Positions 1 through 6,730 of a stretch of 10,040 nucleotides of DNA are shown piece by piece. Below the pieces are notes generated by a model. The model searched no databases. It saw only the letters and a program-made list of their open reading frames with translations, and had not been told where the DNA came from. Positions within the stretch are counted from its first letter, which is position 1; every line of letters starts with the position of its first letter. This DNA is from Methanomassiliicoccales archaeon. Lineage in GTDB: Archaea; Thermoplasmatota; Thermoplasmata; Methanomassiliicoccales; UBA472. The stretch covers positions 1-10,040 of the forward strand of contig JALOTM010000012.1 of the NCBI GenBank assembly GCA_025457905.1, read 5' to 3'. A program made the translations under genes and the position numbers.

Positions 1-234
1 CATGCCGGTCTTGGCGGCGGCCGTCTCCGCGTCCCCCAGCACCGCCTCCAGCTGGGATAGCACATGCTCCACCGGAAGGGGGAGGATGGCAGAGACGCTC
101 TGGGTGTTCTGAGAGGTCACGCAGGTGATGACGCTGGCGGCGTGCACGCCCAAGGAAGCCATGGCCTTTATGTCGGCCTGGATCCCGGCGCCGCCGATGG
201 AGTCCGATCCCGCGATGGTGAGAGCGACAGGCAT
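1..234 (-). CDS. thiD: Hydroxymethylpyrimidine/phosphomethylpyrimidine kinase, N-terminal part (cut by window edge)
   Basis: ThiD phosphorylates 4-amino-5-hydroxymethyl-2-methylpyrimidine and then its monophosphate, making the pyrimidine half of thiamine in the cytoplasm. Only the first 78 codons are inside the window; the family is usually about 260 residues. The reading is [20 protein letters not shown] at residues 1-20. This contains the family's [13 protein letters not shown] substrate/nucleotide-binding start, and is followed by the typical SVIT and SQNT segments near residues 34-44. The ATG at 234 is chosen because the conserved LTIAGSD begins only five residues in, and because a TATA-like box lies about 25 bases upstream, giving a leaderless start. 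The gene is divergent from the 122-residue gene. In many archaea ThiD carries a C-terminal ThiN domain; whether this one does cannot be seen here. Confidence 0.93.
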   Translation of the reverse strand, partial: MPVALTIAGSDSIGGAGIQADIKAMASLGVHAASVITCVTSQNTQSVSAILPLPVEHVLSQLEAVLGDAETAAAKTGM

Positions 235-254
235 GGACCTTGAATCGCTTACGG

Positions 255-263
255 TATTATTAT
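255..263 (-). promoter_or_regulatory. TATA-like box for thiD
   Basis: On the minus strand this reads ATAATAATA. It is an A/T island in GC-rich surroundings and its centre is about 25 bases before the thiD ATG at 234. That is the usual archaeal distance from TATA box to transcription start, so thiD would be transcribed without a leader. This is inferred from position and composition only. Confidence 0.5.
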
Positions 264-337
264 GTCGTCCGCGTGGAGAGGCCCTTCCCGGGAGCGAGAC
301 GCCATGGGGGCACGCTCGGCCTCCAACCTCGGAAATC

Positions 338-345
338 TTATATAG
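338..345 (+). promoter_or_regulatory. TATA box for the 122-residue gene and the LUD gene
   Basis: The sequence TTATATAG is preceded by GGAAATC, a purine-rich stretch where a BRE would be expected. Its centre is about 27 bases before the ATG at 369, which predicts a nearly leaderless transcript and supports that start over the earlier in-frame TTG at 240. The box is a good match to archaeal promoters, but no transcript data are available here. Confidence 0.65.
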
Positions 346-368
346 AATCCAGGTCATCAAAAAGGTCG

Positions 369-737
369 ATGAAGGCCACTAGTGGGCACTTCGTACTAAA
401 GAACAAGAAGGACTACCGGGACGTCTCCAGGGTGTTCCCGGAGGTACTCACCACCTTCCTCGAGGAGACGGACCAGATGCCCGAGGACGAGGAGGTGCTC
501 CAGATGTTCATCCATCTCAACCAGGCTGAGCTGCAGAGGAACGGCAAGCCCGAGGGGTACAACCGCAAGGGCCGAATGCGCCTCATCTTCCCGCTGGGCC
601 GCAAGGAGTTCTATATCCGGGGCATGACCAAGAGCAGCGAGGTCGTGCGCATAACCGAGAAGCTCAGCAGGATACTCACGAAGGCCGGCGTGGACCACGA
701 GGTGGAGTGGAACGCCCTGTCCTCCGTAGAGGAATGA
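369..737 (+). CDS. Small charged protein of unknown function (122 residues)
   Basis: I do not recognise this family. The protein is rich in Lys, Arg and Glu, has no cysteine, and shows no signal peptide or membrane segment, so it is probably cytoplasmic. By eye it reads as strand (GHFVL), helical stretch (about residues 13-58), two strands around [17 protein letters not shown], a helix (about 87-104) and a last strand (HEVEWN). This is compatible with a small alpha-beta, ferredoxin-like fold, but that is inference. The ATG at 369 is preferred because it sits about 27 bases after a good TATA box; the frame is open back to a TTG at 240, but that extension would run through the promoter. The stop is 16 bases before the next start, so the gene is probably cotranscribed with the LUD iron-sulfur gene and might act with it. 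Confidence 0.8.
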   Translation: MKATSGHFVLKNKKDYRDVSRVFPEVLTTFLEETDQMPEDEEVLQMFIHLNQAELQRNGKPEGYNRKGRMRLIFPLGRKEFYIRGMTKSSEVVRITEKLSRILTKAGVDHEVEWNALSSVEE

Positions 738-741
738 GTCC

Positions 742-748
742 GAGGAGG
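742..748 (+). promoter_or_regulatory. Shine-Dalgarno site of the LUD iron-sulfur gene
   Basis: GAGGAGG lies five bases before the ATG at 754 and just after the stop of the upstream gene. It is a strong match to the 16S anti-Shine-Dalgarno sequence. It fixes the start at 754 and indicates translation from an internal position on a shared transcript. Confidence 0.8.
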
Positions 749-753
749 CGCCC

Positions 754-2781
754 ATGGCCGATGATGTAGCGCCCGGCCTGCCATGGAACGAGCGGATCCG
801 GAGGAGGCTGGACCGACCTTCTTCGCTGGACGGTATGCGCGCCGCCTTCCGGACCACGCTCGACCGGCAGGAGGAGAACGCCCACCGGATCCCCGACCTG
901 GAGGCGAGGAGGGAGAGGGCCCAGCGTGTGAGGGAGGGGGGCGTGCGCGACCGGGGCCTTCTGGAACTTGCCCTGCGCAGGCTGGCCGCCAACCGTGTGC
1001 GCGTGCTCGGCCCGATGTCCAAGGAGGAGGCCAGGGAGGCGGTGTTCCGGGAGCTGGAGGGCCGGCGCCTGGTGGTCAAGTCCAAGTCCAATGTCACCAA
1101 GGAGCTGGAGCTCGCCGGTTTCCTGCAGGGGCGCGGCGTCCAGGTGGTGGAGACGGACGCCGGGGACAGGATCATACAAGTGGCAGGGCTGAAGCAGGCG
1201 CATCCCACCGGCCCGGCCGTGGACCTCACACGATATGATGTGGCCAGAATAATGTCCAAGCACCTGGGGAGGGAGCTCTCCCCCGACCCCGACGTCCTCA
1301 CCCAGGCCATCCGCGAGGACGTGAGGGCGCACATCGAGGCCTCGGAGGTGGGCATAACCGGGGCCAACTTCATCGCTGCCGAGGAGGGTGCCTTGGTATT
1401 CATCCATAACGAAGGCAACGCGGCGGAATGCGCGCGGCGCCCCTCGAAGCACATCGCCGTGGCATCGATCGACAAGGTGGTTCCCGACCTCGAGGAGGCC
1501 ATGAACCTCGTCAAGCTCCAGACGTACTACGGTACGGGCAAGATCGTCACGCAGTACATCAACGTGGTCAGCGGCCCCAGCATGACCGCGGACATCGAGA
1601 AGAAGACCTTCTACGGGATGCACGGGCCGCGCGAGGTCGTGTTGGTCCTCGTGGACAACGGCCGCTCCTCCATTGAGGAAGCGAGCATGTTGTCCTGCAT
1701 CAATTGCGGTAGCTGCCTGCTACGCTGCCCGGTGTACGACCAGATAGGGAAGGATTTCGGCGGCCATGCCTACTTGGGCGGGAGGGGGGCGGCCTTCACG
1801 CAGCGCCTTGACGGCACGGCCGCGGCGGTCGAGGCGGGGCTCTCCCTGTGCACGTCCTGCGGGCTGTGCACGGAGATGTGCCCGGTCCGCTGCGACACTC
1901 CCCGTCTCGTCCGCCAGGCCCGGAGGGTGGTCCTCGCGGACGGGGCCAAGCATCCGATGGAGGTATCGGCCCTGGTCAAGAGCGTGCGCAACTACCACAA
2001 CCCCTGGATGCAGCCCCGCCAGGCCCGGTCGCGCTGGGCCGACGGCCTGGGCCTGAGGGGCCGCGGACCAGTGCTCTACTTCGCCGGATGCTCCCCCTCG
2101 CTCCTCTTCCCGGAGACCTCGCGCGCCACGGTGGAGCTCCTCAGGGCCGCGGGCGTCGAGCCCTCCTACCTCGGGAAGGACGAGGTGTGCTGCGGCTCGA
2201 CCCTCCGCAAGCTGGGCGAGGAGGACCTCTTCCTGAAGGTGGCCGAGGAGGGCGCCCGGCGTATCAAGGCCTCAGGCGCGGAGAGGGTCATCACCGCCTG
2301 CCCTGGCTGCTATCGCGCATTATCGGAGTACCGGAGGCTCTTCGACGGCTTTGACCTGGAGGTGGAGCATGCTTCGCAGACCCTGGCCCGCCTCGTGGAC
2401 GAGGGCAGGGTGCGCTTCTCCGTGGCCAACACCCGGGTGGCCTGGCACGACCCATGCGACCTGGGCCGCCTGGGCGGGGTGTACGATGAGCCCAGGAAGG
2501 TGCTCGAGGCCATGCATGGCCTGGAGCTGAGGGAGATGCGGGAGAACCGTGCCCGGTCGCAGTGCTGCGGCTCGGGAGGGGGAGTTAAGACGGCTCATCC
2601 CCAGCTGGCCGAGAGGATCGGGGCCAGGAGGGTGGACGAGGCCGTACGTGCCGGGGCCGATGCCCTGGTCACCGCCTGCCCATGGTGCGAGGCCAACCTG
2701 CGCGATGCCCGCGCCTCTGAAGGAAGGGAGATGGAGGTCTTGGACCTCATGGTATTGGCCTGGCGGTCTTTAACCAGATAG
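754..2781 (+). CDS. LUD-domain iron-sulfur oxidoreductase fused to an HdrD-like CCG module (LutB/LutA-like)
   Basis: This 675-residue cytoplasmic redox protein has three parts. Residues about 1-305 match the LutB/LldF N-terminal region and LUD domain: VVKSKS near 107-112, ITGANFIAAEEGALV at 201-215 and a GPSMTADIE segment further on. Next is a dicluster 4Fe-4S ferredoxin region with Cys315, 318, 321 and 325 and Cys366, 369, 372 and 376. Residues about 438-670 hold two CCG domains: Cys446, Cys479-Cys480-Gly, Cys516/519, and Cys568, Cys604-Cys605-Gly, Cys642/645. All expected ligand cysteines are present. In LutABC/LldEFG lactate oxidation systems the LUD/ferredoxin and CCG parts are separate proteins (LutB and LutA); here they are one chain. 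The ferredoxin-linker-CCG-CCG half is also laid out like heterodisulfide reductase subunit HdrD. No LutC or flavin dehydrogenase gene is nearby, so the substrate is unknown. Its 3' end overlaps argH by 12 bases. Confidence 0.92.
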   Translation: MADDVAPGLPWNERIRRRLDRPSSLDGMRAAFRTTLDRQEENAHRIPDLEARRERAQRVREGGVRDRGLLELALRRLAANRVRVLGPMSKEEAREAVFRELEGRRLVVKSKSNVTKELELAGFLQGRGVQVVETDAGDRIIQVAGLKQAHPTGPAVDLTRYDVARIMSKHLGRELSPDPDVLTQAIREDVRAHIEASEVGITGANFIAAEEGALVFIHNEGNAAECARRPSKHIAVASIDKVVPDLEEAMNLVKLQTYYGTGKIVTQYINVVSGPSMTADIEKKTFYGMHGPREVVLVLVDNGRSSIEEASMLSCINCGSCLLRCPVYDQIGKDFGGHAYLGGRGAAFTQRLDGTAAAVEAGLSLCTSCGLCTEMCPVRCDTPRLVRQARRVVLADGAKHPMEVSALVKSVRNYHNPWMQPRQARSRWADGLGLRGRGPVLYFAGCSPSLLFPETSRATVELLRAAGVEPSYLGKDEVCCGSTLRKLGEEDLFLKVAEEGARRIKASGAERVITACPGCYRALSEYRRLFDGFDLEVEHASQTLARLVDEGRVRFSVANTRVAWHDPCDLGRLGGVYDEPRKVLEAMHGLELREMRENRARSQCCGSGGGVKTAHPQLAERIGARRVDEAVRAGADALVTACPWCEANLRDARASEGREMEVLDLMVLAWRSLTR

Positions 2782-4218
2782 GAGCTCGTCGAAGGTCTTG
2801 CGCAGGTGCGCGCGACGGGCGGAGACGGCGGCCTCCTGGTCCTTCATGGACGACCTGAGCCCTTTCATCTGAAGCCCGACCATGCGCGGGGACGTCCCCC
2901 CCAGGGAGTCGCGGCGCTGGATGCAGGACTGCAAGGACAGCGCCTGGTACACGTCGGCCTCGATCCCGTCGGAGAGGGAGCGCATCTGCTCAAGGGTGAG
3001 CTGGTCCAGGCGCTTGTTCTCCTTGATGGCCATGCGCACCATGCGCCCGGTGACCTCGTGGGCCTGGCGGAAGGGGACGCCCTTCCTGGCCAGATAGTCG
3101 GCCAGCTCCGTGGCGTTGAGGTGGCCCTGCTCGGTGGCATGGAGCATGCGCTCGCGGTCGAAGGTGAGGGTGGCGACCATGCGCCCGGCGATGTCCAGGC
3201 AGGAGGCCAGGTTGTCCGCGGCGCGCAGCACGATGGTCTTGTCCTCCTGCAGGTCGCGGTTGTAGGTCAGCGGCAGCGACCTCAAGAGCGCCAGCATGGA
3301 GGCCAGGTCGCCCAAGGCCAGCGCGGAACGGCCACGCACCAGCTCGGCGACGTCCGGGTTCTTCTTCTGCGGCATGATGGAGCTGCCGGTGGCGAACTTC
3401 TCGTCCACCTCCACGAAGCCGAACTCCGGTGAGGACCAGAGCACGATCTCCTCCGCCAGGGAGGAGAGGTGGACCATGGACAGGGAGCAGCAGAAGGCGA
3501 ACTCCGCGGCGAAGTCGCGGTCGCTGACCGCGTCCATGGAATTGGCGCAGGGGGCATCGAAGCCCAGGCTGCGGGCGGTCATCTCGCGGTCGATGGGATA
3601 GGTGGTCCCGGCCAAGGCCGCCGCCCCCAAGGGGCATAGGTTGATGCGCCGGTAGGCGTCCAGGAAGCGGTCCACGTCCCTATGGAAGCGGTGCGCGTGA
3701 GCCAGCAGGTGATGGGCCAGGGTGACGGGCTGGGCGTGCTGCGTGTGGGTGAATCCCGGCAGCACGACGTCCATGTTCCTCGATGCCTGCTCCAGCAGGG
3801 CGTCCTGCAGGCGCAGCAGCATGCCAGCGATGTCCAGCAGGCAGGCGCGAAGGTACATGCGGAAGTCCGTGGCCACCTGGTCGTTGCGGCTGCGGGCGGT
3901 GTGCAGCCTCCCTCCCGCGTCGCCGATGCGCGCGGTGAGCATGCCCTCGATATTGGTATGCACGTCCTCCAGGTTCGCGTCGAACTCCAGGTTGCCTTCC
4001 TCCAGGTCCGCCAATATCGACAAGAGGCCCTTGGCGATCAGGTCCGCGTCCCCCTTGGGGACGATCCCTTGGCGCCCTAGCATGCGCACGTGAGCCAGGG
4101 AACCCACCCCATCGAACCAGGCGAGGCGGAGGTCCACCTCCAGGGAGCTGGTGAAGTCCAGCGTGGCCGGGCTCATGCCCTCCTGGAAGCGGCCGGACCA
4201 GAGGGGCTTTTCGCTCAC
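2770..4218 (-). CDS. argH: Argininosuccinate lyase
   Basis: ArgH splits argininosuccinate into arginine and fumarate, the last step of arginine synthesis, as a cytoplasmic homotetramer. The 482-residue protein carries the superfamily blocks: HTARSRNDQ at 106-114, HTQHAQP with His158 and His161 (general acid/base region), and the fumarase/aspartase signature GSSIMPQKKNPD at 278-289, whose serines include the catalytic one. The length is close to the family's 450-480. The start is a GTG at 4218, giving VSEKPLWSGRF, the normal N-terminus of the family. This GTG overlaps the argG stop as GTGA, so argH translation is probably coupled to argG. The open frame runs further upstream, to 4455, but only inside argG. 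The gene ends tail to tail with the LUD gene, overlapping it by 12 bases. Confidence 0.97.
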   Translation of the reverse strand: MSEKPLWSGRFQEGMSPATLDFTSSLEVDLRLAWFDGVGSLAHVRMLGRQGIVPKGDADLIAKGLLSILADLEEGNLEFDANLEDVHTNIEGMLTARIGDAGGRLHTARSRNDQVATDFRMYLRACLLDIAGMLLRLQDALLEQASRNMDVVLPGFTHTQHAQPVTLAHHLLAHAHRFHRDVDRFLDAYRRINLCPLGAAALAGTTYPIDREMTARSLGFDAPCANSMDAVSDRDFAAEFAFCCSLSMVHLSSLAEEIVLWSSPEFGFVEVDEKFATGSSIMPQKKNPDVAELVRGRSALALGDLASMLALLRSLPLTYNRDLQEDKTIVLRAADNLASCLDIAGRMVATLTFDRERMLHATEQGHLNATELADYLARKGVPFRQAHEVTGRMVRMAIKENKRLDQLTLEQMRSLSDGIEADVYQALSLQSCIQRRDSLGGTSPRMVGLQMKGLRSSMKDQEAAVSARRAHLRKTFDELLSG

Positions 4219-5450
4219 TTGCCCTTCCCCTTGTGAGCGGCGGCCACCGTCTTCAGCGGCAGGCCCCAGACGTAGATGAACCCCTTGGCAGAGGTGTGGT
4301 CGAACTGGTCTCCGGCAGCGTAGGTGGCCAGGCCAGTGTCGTACATGGAGTAGGGCGACTTGCGTCCTACGACCTGGGCGGTGCCCTTGAGAAGGCGCAC
4401 GCGCACCGTCCCGGTGACGAATTCCTGGCTCTTGTCGATGAAGGCGTCGAAGCACTCCTTCAGGGTGGAGAACCAGAGGCCGTCATAGGCCAGCTCGGCG
4501 TACTTCTGGTCCACCTCGGCCTTGAACTTGAGGAGGTCCTTGGGCAGCACGAGCTTCTCCAGGTCCTTGTGGGCGGCGATGAGCGTGACCGCGGCCGGGC
4601 ACTCGTAGTTCTCCCGGGACTTGATCCCCACCAGGCGGTCCTCGATATGGTCTATGCGCCCCACTCCGTGCTTGCCAGCTATCTCGTTGAGATCGAGGAT
4701 GAGCGACACGCCGTCCATCCTCTTGCCGTTCATGGACACCGGCACGCCCTTCTCGAACCCTATCTCCACGTACTCCGCCCTGTTGGGGGCCTTGCCCGCG
4801 GACACGGTCCACTGGAAAGCATCCTCCGGGGGCTCCTGCCAGGCGTCCTCCAGCACCCCGCACTCGATGCTTCTCCCCCAGAGGTTCTCGTCCGTGGAGT
4901 AGGGGCACTGCTTCTTTACCCTGATGGGGATGTCATGCTTCTTGGCGTACTCGATCTCCTCTTCCCGGGTCATCACCCACTCGCGCATGGGCGCGATTAT
5001 GCCCAGGTCGGGCGCCAGGGCGCCGATGGAGACGTCGAAGCGGACCTGGTCGTTTCCCTTGGCGGTGCAACCATGGGCGATGTAGGAAGCGCCCTCCTTC
5101 TTGGCCACGTCCACCAGGAGCTTGGCGATGAGGGGGCGGGCGATGGAGGTGCATACAGGGTATGAGCCTTCGTACATGGCATTGGCCTTGAGGGCCTTGA
5201 ACACATAGTCCTTGACGAACTCCTCCTTGGCGTCGATGGCATAGGCATTGAGGGCGCCGATCCTGTTGGCGCGGTCGATGTTGTCCTTCATGTCCACGTC
5301 GGGCTGGCCAACGTCGACGGAGACGGCGACGACGTCGAGGTCGTACCTCTCCTGGAGCCAGCGGATGGCCACCGAGGTGTCCAGGCCGCCGGAGTAGGCG
5401 AGCACGACCTTCTTACGACCAGACTTCTTCTTGGACTTGCTGGATGCCAT
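4215..5450 (-). CDS. argG: Argininosuccinate synthase
   Basis: ArgG joins citrulline and aspartate with ATP to form argininosuccinate in the cytoplasm. The 411-residue protein has the PP-loop ATP-binding motif AYSGGLDTS at residues 18-26, the HGCTAKGNDQVRFD substrate-binding block at 126-139, and ENLWGRSIE at 188-196. Its length is normal (about 400). The ATG at 5450 is chosen because the PP-loop follows soon after and a TATA box sits about 32 bases upstream. An in-frame extension to 5540 would cross that promoter. The N-terminus is unusually basic before the fold begins (seven Lys/Arg in residues 5-14), and the C-terminus ends in a short lysine-glycine tail. It is the first gene of an argG-argH unit, divergent from argCJBD. 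Confidence 0.97.
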   Translation of the reverse strand: MASSKSKKKSGRKKVVLAYSGGLDTSVAIRWLQERYDLDVVAVSVDVGQPDVDMKDNIDRANRIGALNAYAIDAKEEFVKDYVFKALKANAMYEGSYPVCTSIARPLIAKLLVDVAKKEGASYIAHGCTAKGNDQVRFDVSIGALAPDLGIIAPMREWVMTREEEIEYAKKHDIPIRVKKQCPYSTDENLWGRSIECGVLEDAWQEPPEDAFQWTVSAGKAPNRAEYVEIGFEKGVPVSMNGKRMDGVSLILDLNEIAGKHGVGRIDHIEDRLVGIKSRENYECPAAVTLIAAHKDLEKLVLPKDLLKFKAEVDQKYAELAYDGLWFSTLKECFDAFIDKSQEFVTGTVRVRLLKGTAQVVGRKSPYSMYDTGLATYAAGDQFDHTSAKGFIYVWGLPLKTVAAAHKGKGK

Positions 5451-5477
5451 TGGAATCCCCGGTGCCACCGGAGCCTG

Positions 5478-5486
5478 CTTATTAAG
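5478..5486 (-). promoter_or_regulatory. TATA box for argG-argH
   Basis: On the minus strand this reads CTTAATAAG, centred about 32 bases before the argG ATG at 5450. The predicted transcript has a leader of only some 5-8 bases, consistent with the lack of a Shine-Dalgarno sequence before argG. Confidence 0.6.
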
Positions 5487-5561
5487 GGTTGCTGATGCGA
5501 TTTCGACATAGCCGCCAAGGCTCGGTCTGGTATGAGACAACGGTGAGCCAGCTCCTCTCCT

Positions 5562-5575
5562 GTTCCCTCGGGAAC
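5562..5575. promoter_or_regulatory. Inverted repeat GTTCCC-TC-GGGAAC, possible operator
   Basis: Two perfect 6-base arms flank a 2-base centre. The repeat lies between the argG and argC promoters, about 40 bases upstream of the argC TATA-like box and about 76 bases upstream of the argG one. Its position suits a binding site for a dimeric regulator shared by both operons. A single short dyad can arise by chance in GC-rich DNA, so this is only a candidate. Confidence 0.35.
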
Positions 5576-5613
5576 GATGGGAAAATGAGAATGTCCCGTT
5601 TCGGTCATCATTC

Positions 5614-5621
5614 TTTTAATA
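5614..5621 (+). promoter_or_regulatory. TATA-like box for argCJBD
   Basis: TTTTAATA is the best A/T-rich box upstream of argC on this strand. It predicts transcription starting near base 5643 and a leader of about 60 bases. A second box, TCTTAATC at 5627-5634, is a weaker alternative about 13 bases downstream. Which one is used cannot be told from the sequence. Confidence 0.5.
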
Positions 5622-5693
5622 GTACCTCTTAATCTGCGAGAATCCATTGGGTCGCCCAGAGCCTGGTCCAACGGGTGCAAGGCGGCCGGAGAA

Positions 5694-5699
5694 AGAGGA
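5694..5699 (+). promoter_or_regulatory. Shine-Dalgarno site of argC
   Basis: AGAGGA lies six bases before the ATG at 5706. It supports that start and fits a leadered transcript, in contrast to the nearly leaderless argG on the other side of the region. Confidence 0.6.
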
Positions 5700-5705
5700 C
5701 GATAG

Positions 5706-6728
5706 ATGATCAAGGCTGCCATCGTGGGAGGCTCGGGCTATACAGGGGGTGAGCTGGCGCGTCTCCTCTGCCGCCACCCTCGGATCAGCCTGGAGGCCAT
5801 GACCTCCCGACAGAACGCGGGGACGAAGGTCTCCCAGGTCATGGGATACCTGGAAGGGTTTGTGGACCTGCGCTTCCAGGAGAAGCTGGGAGAGGACGAG
5901 CGTTACGACCTGGTGTTCGTGGCCGCGCCTCACGGGGCCTCCATGGAGGTGGTGCCCCAGATATTGTCCAGGGGCATGAGGGTCATCGATCTCTCCGGTG
6001 ATTACCGCTTGAGCGACATGGAAACCTACCGCAGGTGGTACGGGCTCGAGCACAAGGACCCGGCGAACTTCGGGAAGGCGGTGTACGGTATCTCCGAGCT
6101 GTTCCGCGAGGGCATCGCCCAAGCAAGGCTATTGGCCAACCCGGGATGCTACCCTACCTGCTCCACCCTGGGCCTGGCACCGCTATTCGCCAAGGGCTTG
6201 GTCCAGCCGCACGTGGTCGTGGACGCCAAGTCCGGGACCTCCGGGGCAGGCCAGCAGCCCACCGCCATGACGCACCATCCTCACTGCGCATCCCAGGTGA
6301 TACCCTATAAGGTCGGCGCGCACCGCCACGCACCGGAGATCAAGATGGCCCTGGAGAAGGTGAGCGGAGAGGGTGTCGACGTGGTCTTCACCCCGCACCT
6401 CATGCCCATCGTCAGGGGCATGCTGTGCACATGCTATGCCCGCCTCAAGGGGCCGATGGGGCTGGAGGAGCTTCATGGGGCCTATAAGGACTTCTACCAG
6501 GGGAGGAGGTTCGTGCGCGTGGTCAAGGGCGTCCCATCGATTTCCTCGGTGGCGGGCTCGAACCTCTGCGAGATAGGCCTGGCTTTGGCGGGCGAGGACA
6601 CGGTGGTGGCCATGAGCGCCATCGACAACCTGGTCAAGGGCGGAAGCGGACAGGCGGTGCAGAACGCCAACATCATGTGCGGCCTGGACGAGGCCGCAGG
6701 ACTGGACTTCCCGGGATTGGGGGTGTGA
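5706..6728 (+). CDS. argC: N-acetyl-gamma-glutamyl-phosphate reductase
   Basis: ArgC reduces N-acetylglutamyl phosphate to N-acetylglutamate semialdehyde using NADPH. The 340-residue protein starts directly with the nucleotide-binding fold, IVGGSGYTGGEL at residues 6-17. It has the active-site cysteine in NPGCYPT (Cys148), the SGTSGAG loop after it, and the HRHAPEI block with His206 and His208, which includes the catalytic histidine. Length and motifs are standard. It is the first gene of argCJBD, and its stop is 2 bases before the argJ start. The related LysY of LysW-dependent lysine or ornithine synthesis shares this fold. The adjacent argJ, and the absence of a lysW gene in the window, favour the acetylated arginine route. 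Confidence 0.96.
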   Translation: MIKAAIVGGSGYTGGELARLLCRHPRISLEAMTSRQNAGTKVSQVMGYLEGFVDLRFQEKLGEDERYDLVFVAAPHGASMEVVPQILSRGMRVIDLSGDYRLSDMETYRRWYGLEHKDPANFGKAVYGISELFREGIAQARLLANPGCYPTCSTLGLAPLFAKGLVQPHVVVDAKSGTSGAGQQPTAMTHHPHCASQVIPYKVGAHRHAPEIKMALEKVSGEGVDVVFTPHLMPIVRGMLCTCYARLKGPMGLEELHGAYKDFYQGRRFVRVVKGVPSISSVAGSNLCEIGLALAGEDTVVAMSAIDNLVKGGSGQAVQNANIMCGLDEAAGLDFPGLGV

Positions 6729-6730
6729 CG

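Larger units (their letters stand above)
5451..5705. other. Divergent arg control region between argG and argC
   Basis: This 255-base gene-free stretch separates the two arginine operons. It contains a TATA box for argG close to its start codon, a dyad near the middle, and two A/T-rich boxes on the argC side followed by a leader of about 60 bases. No convincing small open reading frame or RNA gene is visible. A shared regulator acting here would control six arginine genes at once; that is inference from layout. Confidence 0.7.

Noticed and set aside
240..368. In-frame N-terminal extension of the 122-residue gene from a TTG at 240
   Set aside because: It would run through a good TATA box at 338-345, and the ATG at 369 is at the right distance for a leaderless transcript.
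396..1514. 372-codon minus-strand open frame across the 122-residue gene and the start of the LUD gene
   Set aside because: It spans two better-supported genes, is low in complexity (Ser/Arg rich) and shows no domain, promoter or ribosome site.
1696..1884. LUD gene product as a true HdrD subunit of heterodisulfide reductase
   Set aside because: The ferredoxin and CCG layout is HdrD-like, but the N-terminal 305 residues form a LutB-type LUD domain that HdrD lacks, so I did not assign the hdrD name.
4219..4455. Upstream extension of argH
   Set aside because: It lies entirely inside argG in another frame. The GTG at 4218 gives the expected SEKPLWSGRF start.
4233..5165. 310-codon plus-strand open frame inside argG
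   Set aside because: It is antisense to argG, whose motifs are complete. The composition is that of a frame shadow, with many Gly, His, Val and Leu.
5451..5540. In-frame N-terminal extension of argG to an ATG at 5540
   Set aside because: The extension crosses the argG TATA box and has no similarity to the family N-terminus; the ATG at 5450 gives normal length.
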